Below are positions 55,540 through 64,000 of a DNA stretch of 64,000 nucleotides, in pieces; the stretch's first letter is position 1; each line of letters starts with the position of its first letter. The notes under the pieces are model-generated. The model saw only the letters and a program-made list of their open reading frames with translations, searched no databases and was not told where the DNA came from. The position numbers and the translations under genes were made by a program. Source of the stretch: Molossus alvarezi (taxonomy: Eukaryota > Chordata > Mammalia > Chiroptera > Molossidae); the NCBI GenBank assembly GCA_037176705.1, contig CM073896.1:27168708-27232707 (forward strand), given 5' to 3'.

Positions 55540-58500
55540 GTCAACCTTCAGATAGTTGGTACCACTCCGCAACACTGCTCCAAAGCTTCTCTCTCCGAGT
55601 GATTGTTAATAACTATTCTGAATTCCATTTTGAATTTTATTATATAATTGTAAATCAAACAAAGCTCAGCTTTGACTACTCTAAAATGTCAATTGGCTGT
55701 GTAGATATTGAAAGTTTTCTAGTTGTTCAGATTTGTATTTCATATAATAGGGGCTATAAGAAGAATAAGCACATGCATATACCTTGCCAAATAGTTTAAG
55801 ACAGACACATGCAAAATTACCCCTGAACAATCCAGAGCAATCTGTTATTGTGTATCTTCGTCTGTGAGTGTTAAAAGATCTGGGAGAAAGACTGAGAAGA
55901 CATTTTTCACTTATTGGACCAATATGGCCTCCTAAAGAGAATAATAAGACACTTAGGTAGTACTAGGTGCAAATTTAGTCATCTTTTCTCTCAAGGGGGC
56001 CTGGTTTACATTAAAAATATAATTGTATGGCTATTTAAAAAGCAATATATTTTCAAGAAAAATTTCACCAATAACCAGTGGTTAATTAATGGCAAATCCT
56101 AACTTCTGGGTACAGTATTTCAAATATTTTATTGGTTAAATAATGATAACTATACATCTTTTTTATTGAACTTCAAGTGTTATTACAAGGGTACAAAATC
56201 TGAAAATGCTTTTGAAATTAAATATGTAATTAATATAAGTAAAGTGCACTATTTCAAGGATTAAGACCCAGTAAGAAAATGGTACAACAAACTACAAAGA
56301 ATATTTGACTACTAGCTAAATTTTCAGAATTATAGAGGAAAAGGAATATAACTCCAAATAAAATGTTAATTTACACAGGAAAGTACAGACTACTTCAGAT
56401 GATCTATCAGACATGTAAACAACAACAAAAAAGCAACCCAGGTATTAATGAAGACCTGGCAGCTTGTCTGCACAGGCTCCGCAGTGAGGCAGACAACCTT
56501 CAGAAAGAAGACACGAGCTGTCAGGTCCATCCAGCTATAATTGGAGTATATATTGACCTTGGTCAGTTTAGCAAAGAGAGTATCAACTTACAAAGTGCCA
56601 GCTATGATAGAGATGTGATCACTGAGGAGCACCGTTAAGAGGTCTGCCACTTTCAAAAAGATTTGTCTTCAGAAGTTAATAAGAATTTTAAATTGCTACA
56701 ACAATTGCATGTCACCATGAGCTATTTCTTGACTATTAAACATAAATTTATACCATATTGATTTGTTTGAGCAAATTCTTTGTCATTTAACTCAATTAAA
56801 TTAGAATACTTATAAACATATAAATCACTAGAGCCTAAAATAACTAATTTTCAATTAAAGATAAGCTAAGAAGATAAGAAATTATTCATATTCACTTCCA
56901 TGTCTCCATCAAGCTTATTTTCTGATGAAATATTTTCAACAAATAAAACTTAAAATGGAATGCTATAATATAATAATTAAAGATCCTTAACTTTATATAA
57001 AATGATTAATGCTTCCATTATGTATATTATATATTGTTTGGAATAAATATATCATTGTATTTAGTAAATAGTTCAATTGGTCTGCTTTTTCTTAAATTAA
57101 AGCAAAGTGTTTCACAAAGAAATATGTATTTCAGAAGTACACAGTACCATAAATAATGGATATATTTGGAAGCATGAAATTGATAATGTCTTGGTTTGAT
57201 AGACCACAAAACTGAAACAAAATTATAGCCTGTCTGGATAACCTGCCCATTGTTTTATATAGTTTTGCTTCAAGCTTAAATATTAAGAGAAAGAAAAAAT
57301 AATAATTAAATTATTTTCACTGAAGTAGCAAAACAGTGCACCATAACCTGAAATACAAAGTTTACGGAGACCTGAGAACTTGATCAGGCTTCCTTAGCTG
57401 GAAGAGCATTCTTAGAGCACCAACGTCTGCTAATTCAGTAACAAGAAAATTGGGCTTAAAGATGCTATTCCTCATTGTCATTTAAATTCAAAATATGATT
57501 TTCTTAAAAGTAACTCAGAAAAGGTAAAGGAAACTCAGATGTCCTGATTATATAAGCAAAACTATCTTTAGTCCAACATTTAGCACTATCCCCTTCCCCT
57601 CAAACTAGTTGGGAGTTTACAAAATGACATTTTATATTCCAGAATAAATGAGGAAATCCATCTCTGCCATACTGAACTGGACTATTGTCCTCACTAGGAG
57701 TCCATGAAACAGTTTCAGTAACATAATGCACTTACAATAAAATATTTTTAATTGTATTAACATGGCCACCCCCAGCCTCCTAGAGAAAATATTGAGAATG
57801 TTTAATGTTTTAATTTTAAGCATTTGCCACTTGAATACTAATAATGCTAAAAGGTGCACAATACTTGTTCACGTTAGGCTCCATGTGACTAGAAACTTGG
57901 CACTTGATGGCTCCAGGGGAATTACTAATGAGCTACAAAGCCTTTACACCTCTGGGTCAGGAATTCGGATTAGACCTATGGTGGGAGTGACAGAAAGTCG
58001 TTACCATCTCATGATAGTTCAATGGTTTGTGTGAAGGGAATTCATTGTTTCAGGCCACTTTCTAATGAACAAGCATTCCCCTCACAAAAAGTCACCACTG
58101 CTTTTGACAGTAATTGGCAGGGACCTAGGGAATGAAAAATTCAACCAAGAATTATGTTCCCTCCATGCTATGACTACCATATCCAAGTTCGGAATTTCTT
58201 TAGTGGAAAAAGACACAATGCTTTGCGGGTATGTCTATGAAAGTACAGCTGGGAGAGAAAGAGAGGGGGGAACTGAAGGGGAAAGAAAGAGCCATCCAGA
58301 ACAGAGTAAGTCAAAATGCAACCAGATTCATCATCAAAAGCTTTATTTGATTCTTATATAACAAAGGGATTTAATTCAGAAAGGGCACATCTCTGTTTAT
58401 ATGTTTCTCTCCTGCTAAGAAGGTAATAAAATATTAATAATGTTACTTGAGGCCTCTTGATTAGGGAGTCAAAAAGATGACAAATGCCTTGAAATAGTGT

Positions 58501-58964
58501 TCCCTTAGTAGAAACATCTCAATATACATGTCACTATTGTCCTTTCAGGAAGCCATATCGACTGGGGATAGTGGATGAAGCCTTCCCAACCTTTCCATTC
58601 TAAGTCTTTCAGCACTTACAGACATAGATACATGACCACACATACCTCTGTATTATCCAGGGCTGTGTTTGTGTGTGCTTGTCTGAAGCAAGGAATAGGC
58701 ACATACTTATTCCCCATTACATGGAATAATGTAATTACATGGAATAAAAATCTGAGCAAGTAGAAAATTTTCGATACACACAGAGAGACAGAGAGAGAAA
58801 GAGAGGCCACTGACCTTTCAGTGTAGTTAAACCTGAGCTTTGTTTTGCCTTAGAATTATATAACAAAATTCAAGATAATTCAGAATAGTTATTGGTGATC
58901 ACGTGGAGACAGAAGCTTTGGAGGAATGTTGCAGTGTGGTCTCAACAATCTGAAGGTTGATTAG
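55540..58964. other. Single-copy DNA, no repeat or exon recognised
   Basis: About 3.4 kb, AT-rich, free of recognisable transposons. The frame 56363-56638 (91 codons) lies in the least AT-rich part but has no recognised domain and no supporting signals. A purine-rich tract lies at 58250-58310. Confidence 0.45.
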
Positions 58965-58972
58965 TCTAGATC

Positions 58973-59191
58973 TATGCTATCTAATAAGATAGCTACTAGC
59001 CACATGAGGTGATTTAAATGCAAATTAATTAAAACTAAATGCAATTAGAAATTCAGTTCCTGAGTTGATCTAGCCACATTTAGTTGCTCAGTAGCCACAT
59101 GTGAATAGTGTCTACCTTACTGGGCAGAACTCATACAGAACATGTCCATCAGTGCAGAAATTAAATTGAATATGCAACTGGATGGTCCTGC
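58973..59191 (-). mobile_element. MER5A-like hAT-Charlie MITE, minus
   Basis: Reverse-complement counterpart of the element at 55322, with gcaaattaattaaaactaaa and ttgctcagtagccacatgtg. A perfect 8-bp duplication tctagatc (58965-58972 and 59192-59199) fits hAT. Confidence 0.8.
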
Positions 59192-59199
59192 TCTAGATC

Positions 59200-59545
59200 A
59201 CATTTGTATTCCTAGGTAAAACATTAATTTTTAAATGGTATGTAATTTTATTATGCTTTCAGATGCATATAACACAAAACCTAAGTCTGGACTCTCCTAA
59301 GTGCAAGTCAAGAGGTAGGCTAGGCCTCAGGGTAGGCTTAATCTACTATTTCACTTCTATATCTCTGGGATCACCTTTACTTTTCCTTCCTCTGAACTGG
59401 TTTCATGTTCAACATAGATTCCTTCATGTTTTCCTACAGTCAGAAAATGGCTGTAGCAATTCCTCGTTTCATATCCACACATCCTAAAATCTATATAGAG
59501 ATATTTTCTGATCTCTTCTGAGTCAGAAAATTTCATTCCTTAAAG
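59200..59545. other. Single-copy DNA, no feature recognised
   Basis: About 350 bp between the MER5A-like element and the next SINE. Nothing was recognised. Confidence 0.4.
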
Positions 59546-59560
59546 TTCTAAACAACTCTG

Positions 59561-59809
59561 GCCCTGGCTGGTTTGGCTCAGAGGTTAAAGCGTTGGCCTG
59601 CGGACTGGAGAGTCCCAGGTTCGGTTCCCGCTAAGGGCACGTACCTCAGTTGCAGTTTGTCTTCGGCCCCAGTTGGTCGTGTGGGTGGCAACCAGTCGAT
59701 ATGTCTCTCTCACGTTGATATTTCTCTCTCTCTCTTCCTCCCTCTCTCCCTTCCACTCTATCTGAAGATAAATGCAAAAGTGTCCTTGGGTGAAGATTAA
59801 AAAAAAAAA
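59561..59809 (+). mobile_element. Ves SINE, long-tail
   Basis: Target duplication ttctaaacaactctg at 59546-59560 and 59810-59824, perfect. Tail variant gtccttgggtgaagatt. Confidence 0.96.
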
Positions 59810-59824
59810 ATTCTAAACAACTCT

Positions 59825-60986
59825 GTCCCCTTGCATTTCATCAACCCAAATTGGGTTCCATGTACCTTCTTGAATAAGACACTGATTTTGGCTGCCTGGC
59901 TTAGGCCTATACTCCTGAACAATATCTGTGAATAACGGGTAAGATTGATGAGACTTAGACCCACCAGGACCTACTCCTTGGCAGCAGGGTATGGTTGATC
60001 ACCTTCCTCTGAAACATTCGGACAACATGGCAGAGGGGCAGCCACTTGAAAATTTGAGGGTACACTTATGAGAAAGGAAGGGTGATAATTCTGGGTAGGC
60101 AAACAATAGTGGCTATTATAGGCAGATTATAATGTTTGTTTTATTTTTCAATTTTTATACATTTAAGAAGACTTCCTTTGAAATGTGACAATTTCATGTC
60201 AGTATTCCCACCCACTTGGACCAAGACACCAAGCACAAAAATACACAGCAGAAACATCTCTATTTTTAAATTATATGAGGCTCTGACATCTGAGTGGGTA
60301 GAAAAAAGTGAGACAAGTGACAAGGGTTGTGCTACCATGGAAGATAATTAAAAATATACTATAAAAAGAAAAATCTTATTTGGATAGGGGAGGCTAGAGA
60401 GAGGAATCAAAATTGCCATATCTAAAGAAAAGTTATGTCCAATGGCAAATCTTTAATAATTCTCCCAACCACAATCTATTTGGTGTCCTTTAGGGCTTAA
60501 AAAAATCTGAGATATTAAGCAAGTCCTTAGAGAAGGTCAGTGGCCAAGCCAGAACTCAAAGCAGATCTGTTTAACTCTACAATTCATTGCAGGTCCCTTC
60601 AGTACATCCGAACCAAAGCTGATAACTCACATATTTTACATTAAATCCCCATGTCAACATGTACTAAGGAGCAAGACATAGAGAGCAAAGCCCTGTGCTA
60701 AGTGCTGGTTAAGGAGACAAATACAAATTTAAAATATATACACCAGTACATGGAAGCATATGCTAAATGCTCGATCAGTCATTCAGACAAGGAGCTTCAC
60801 CACAGTGCAGAGATGGGGAGAAAGAAAGAGGAGACGCCAGTAATTCAGTCCCAAAATAAAACAAAGGGAAAGGACATTATGGAACTTGGTGAACGCTGGG
60901 CATATTCAAAGCTTCAGCCATATGAATCTGAGGAGGATGATCAACATGAAAAGTTTCAGAATAGTAAAAATCCCAATTCTTTATTT
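59825..60986. other. Single-copy DNA with a possible MIR remnant at 60525-60590
   Basis: agaaggtcagtggccaagcc followed by agaactcaaagcagatctgt looks like an inverted MIR end, too diverged to be sure. Otherwise nothing recognised. Confidence 0.4.
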
Positions 60987-61001
60987 ATAAAGTGTTTTGT
61001 A

Positions 61002-61251
61002 GCCCTGGCCAGTTTGGCTCAGCGGTTAGAGTGTCGGCCTGCGGTCCAGAGAGACCCGGGTTCAGTTCCCGCTAAGGGCACGTACCTGGGTTGCAGTTTG
61101 TCCCTGGCCCTGGTTGGGTTGTGTGGGTGGCAGCCGCTCGATGTGTCCCTTTCACGTCGATGTTTCTCTCTTTCTCTTCCTCTCTCTCCCTCCCACTCTG
61201 TCTGAACAAAAAATGGAAAAATGCCCTCAGGTGAGGATAAAAATAAATGAA

Positions 61252-61282
<31 letters not shown>
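61002..61282 (+). mobile_element. Ves SINE, long-tail, with (AAAT)n tail
   Basis: Perfect 15-bp duplication ataaagtgttttgta (60987-61001 and 61283-61297). The A-tail has expanded into (AAAT)n at about 61242-61285. Another little-altered copy. Confidence 0.96.
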
Positions 61283-61286
<4 letters not shown>

Positions 61287-61297
61287 AGTGTTTTGTA

Positions 61298-62017
61298 AAT
61301 TTTAAAATATTTTCATATCCATAAATCCCAATGAGAGCTACCATATAGTATATAAGATATTTCACATACGATCTCAGTCCTAACTGTAGCTAGTACAGAC
61401 AGGTCATATGATTCATAGTCACACAGTGAAGGAGCATAGAGGGACTTCAAATACAGATCTGTCTGTCTCATCTCTTCTCACTACTTTCTGACTTCTCTCA
61501 TTTTATTTTACCTTCAAAGGTAGACTGCACATCCCTGGATAATTCAGATGCCCAAAAAATCACAACACCTCTATGGGACTTGCAGAATCCCTTCTGGCAA
61601 GGATGGAGGATGTATGATTTTATGTTTATGATTGCTTATGATTGTCCTTCTTCCACCCAGCATGAGATTCATCAATGTGAGTGGATACATTACCCCAAAA
61701 GAAAATGGACATTAACAAGTAAAGAAGAAATTACAGTAGGATTCCAGATGCACAGAATTTAGTCTTAATAGACAGAAGAAAGAAAAAAGTATTCAGCGAA
61801 ACCAAGTGCATCTGTAAGTCTTAAGTCACCTAAGCTCACCTGTCAACTCTTAGTGATGGTCCGAAAGCAAAGTTTTGAATGTTTGGAAAAAAGAGATTTG
61901 CTATGAACACCAGAACTTTCTCCACTGGGATGTGGTGGCATACATCAGCCCTGGTGTTATGGCTTACATTTCTTCTAACTATATGTTCTGGAGAACCACA
62001 TTCCTATAAATACAAAC
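61298..62017. other. Single-copy DNA with a possible MIR remnant at 61360-61475
   Basis: catagtcacacagtgaagga at about 61416 resembles the inverted MIR core. No other feature was recognised. Confidence 0.4.
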
Positions 62018-62032
62018 AAAACTAAAGGAAGA

Positions 62033-62144
62033 GGGTGGTGAGCACACCATACAATACACAGATGATGTATTAAAGTATTGCACACTTGAAACCTATGTCA
62101 TTACCAATGTGACCCCAATAAATTCAGTAATTAAAAAAAAAAAA
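62033..62144 (+). mobile_element. Tiny L1 3'-end insertion
   Basis: About 112 bp reading gggtggtgagcacaccatac, then gtattgcacacttgaaacct, then accccaataaattcagtaat and a poly(A). This is the terminal part of an L1-type 3' UTR. A perfect 15-bp duplication aaaactaaaggaaga (62018-62032, 62145-62159) brackets it, so it is an extreme 5' truncation. Confidence 0.85.
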
Positions 62145-62159
62145 AAAACTAAAGGAAGA

Positions 62160-63735
62160 AACTAACAGGAAATCTCTTCGAAACAGAGTTCTGTTGTTTA
62201 CACTATCATGGTTGATAGTTCTCCTCCCACCCTCAAAACCAAAACTGCCACACAGTGTACATCTTTGCACGTAAGAAGGGAGTTGAAAGCAAGAAATACA
62301 ATGATAGGAAGTATAACCTAGAATTATCACTTCAAAGACAAGAGTAAACAAAGTCAAAATCTCCATAAATAAACACACTAAAACAAAGTCTAACAGAATA
62401 TTATTTTAAGTACTATTTTAAATACCTTTATCGTTTCTGTTATTAAAATTATTTTTCATTGAAAAAAATTAGATATATATATAAATAACCACTCAGTATT
62501 ATATTACATATGCTTACAGAATATTTGAAATAATATAGTATATGTATATGGCAATAATTATAGATTTATGTCATATTTTATAATGACTGGCAAAAAAGCC
62601 TCCCTTCATTAAGTATAAGTTTGAGAATCACTAGAGTAAATTGTCTGAACTAAAATAAAATCAGATATAAGTCACATTTGTCATAAATGTTGAAAAATAC
62701 CATTAATCTTAAGAAAACATAAAGGAAGAACTGATTACAGGAAGGGCAAAAATCAAAGATCCATTAGAAAAATAATGTAGCAAAAATGCCTTTTATGGTT
62801 ATACTAACAAACTAAATTTTTAAATTTTTATCACTAATCTGATTACTGTATTTTTAATCTAATGATGAATTTAAACCCTTTTAAGATAACATTTTAATTT
62901 TCAATATATTTGTATTCAAGGAAATTAATAAAATGGAAAATATAATGTTGTAACCCCTGTGAGATCAAACACAAAAGCTAAAGTGATTCTTTCTCTCCTC
63001 TGGATGCCGACATGCTTATTTTCTAGCTGGCTAGTTTTCACTGCCTGATGATATATCTTCATGGTTGAAATGAAATTTTAATAAAAGGTAAATAACCACA
63101 TTGGATTTAAAGCATAAAACAAGATTTCTTTCTCCCAAATCCTTTCGTTTCATCACCTAAATAGATTTGCAAAGTTCTTAAAAGCATGGGCATTTCTTAC
63201 CCTTTGTACCCCAAATTGGGTAAAATGAACCCAGAAAAGAGAGGCTGCCTGTAGTAAAGCCATGTGTCAATAGTGTTGATGTTTCTTATGAATTTTACTA
63301 AAAGACTTTTTGGGGGGACCAGTTAAGCATTCCTTACCTTTAATACTAGTAAGGATCTTTAAAAGTTTTTACATTGTTTAAAGTCCAATGCAAAAATCTT
63401 ACATAAAATTGAAAATAAAACATAAGGAAAGATGTTTGTGGCTTGTTTGGGGTGTTTTCTCCATAACCCTGAAGGTGAGAGCTTTTGCACTGTGCGTTTG
63501 AGATTCGGGGTAGAAAGGTTTTAGAATGCCTCACAATCGGCACAATGTGTCTTGCACATAATTCAGTACATAATTAGGTTGATTACAGTTGAGTTGCCAT
63601 TACATGTAACTTGGAAATTTTGAAAAATTTACTTTTGACACATTAGATATATAGAGGAAAGAAAGGGGGAAAGAATTGAAGAAAAAGAAATTCAGTTAAA
63701 TGACTTCAAACCTCTCACAAGACAATTGGAATTTT
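62160..63735. other. Single-copy DNA, AT-rich
   Basis: About 1.6 kb. No recognisable repeat or exon was seen. Confidence 0.45.
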
Positions 63736-64000
63736 CTGTGGCAAGTAAAATCTCCAATGTCTGCATTAGCGTCAATTAACCTCTCCACGGCCCATGTAAT
63801 AAAATCCAAATTCCTTTGCTTGTTATGCATCCAGATTCCCAACATCCTGTGTCACACTTTGTGTCCCCATTTTATTTATTGTGTTTCAAGTCAAATTGCT
63901 CTACTCCCAGTGCTCCATGCAAACCAAAAATTTTCCTGTGTCTTCAGCTAGTCTGGTCCCTCGAACTTGAATGCCTTCCTCTGCCCTGCCATTATCATCT
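63736..64000 (+). repeat. Probable L2 LINE fragment (runs off the right edge)
   Basis: ataaaatccaaattcctttg, then ctactcccagtgctccatgc, then cgaacttgaatgccttcctc, matching the order of the L2 3' region. Highly diverged, so moderate confidence. Confidence 0.5.

Noticed and set aside
56363..56638. 91-codon frame in single-copy DNA
   Set aside because: No recognised domain, splice sites or relatives, and no neighbouring exon. Its length is within chance for this much sequence. A cross-species alignment with codon-like conservation would change this.
55322..59191. Two MER5A-like elements in opposite orientation 3.4 kb apart, possibly ends of one large element
   Set aside because: Each has a complete body of its own and its own 8-bp flank (weak for the first, perfect for the second), so they are independent MITE insertions.
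1..64000. CRISPR arrays, operons, prophage or bacterial defence genes
   Set aside because: No spaced direct repeats, no dense coding and no bacterial gene families. The content is that of a mammalian nuclear genome.
1..64000. HeliBat-type Helitrons, common in vespertilionid bats
   Set aside because: I looked for the characteristic Helitron termini and found none, so their absence neither proves nor excludes a vespertilionid origin.

Overview
The window is mammalian nuclear DNA, almost certainly from a yangochiropteran bat. It carries 27 copies of a tRNA-derived SINE of the Ves type (an A-box-like TGGCTCAGCGG, a B-box-like GGTTCGATTCC, a CT-rich tract, and a tail containing cctcaggtgaggat). 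It also has several generations of LINE-1, ORF1-only HAL1 elements and a SPIN-like hAT element. I recognise no host exon, no RNA gene and no working protein gene. Every long reading frame belongs to a decayed retrotransposon, so the window is intergenic or deep intronic. Family names come from recognition of sequence; no database search was run.

Layout. 1-3290: the 3' half of an L1, inserted next to an old HAL1 that a SINE has split. 3291-9762: mostly single-copy DNA with a Tigger-like DNA transposon (4693-6061) split by a minus-strand L1, and a SPIN-like MITE at 9260-9482. 9763-12365: a cluster of seven SINEs, one nested inside another. 14222-19930: a SINE whose tail was the target of a near full-length L1 (called L1-B). 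19931-23473: single-copy DNA, one MIR, two tandem SINEs and a MaLR-type LTR.

23650-42733 is one ancient L1 blown apart by later insertions. These are L1-C with a roughly 440-bp 3' transduction (25312-31395), L1-D (32391-38609) which itself holds a 408-bp solo LTR, and six SINEs. 42950-46697 is an unusually repeat-free block. 46713-48879 is a complete HAL1 with 5' UTR, broken ORF1 and 3' UTR but no ORF2. 48895-64000 is single-copy DNA with scattered young SINEs, two MER5A-like elements, MIR and L2 remnants, and a tiny 3'-end L1 insertion.

The parts relate as parasite layers, not as a pathway. L1 (ORF1 RNA-binding protein, ORF2 endonuclease and reverse transcriptase) supplies the machinery; Ves SINEs and HAL1 lack ORF2 and must have been moved in trans. 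Target-site duplications are visible for most insertions and allow relative dating. The strongest single observation is the L1-C 3' transduction. It is bounded by a 21-bp target-site duplication and carries its own AATAAA about 31 bp before the poly(A).
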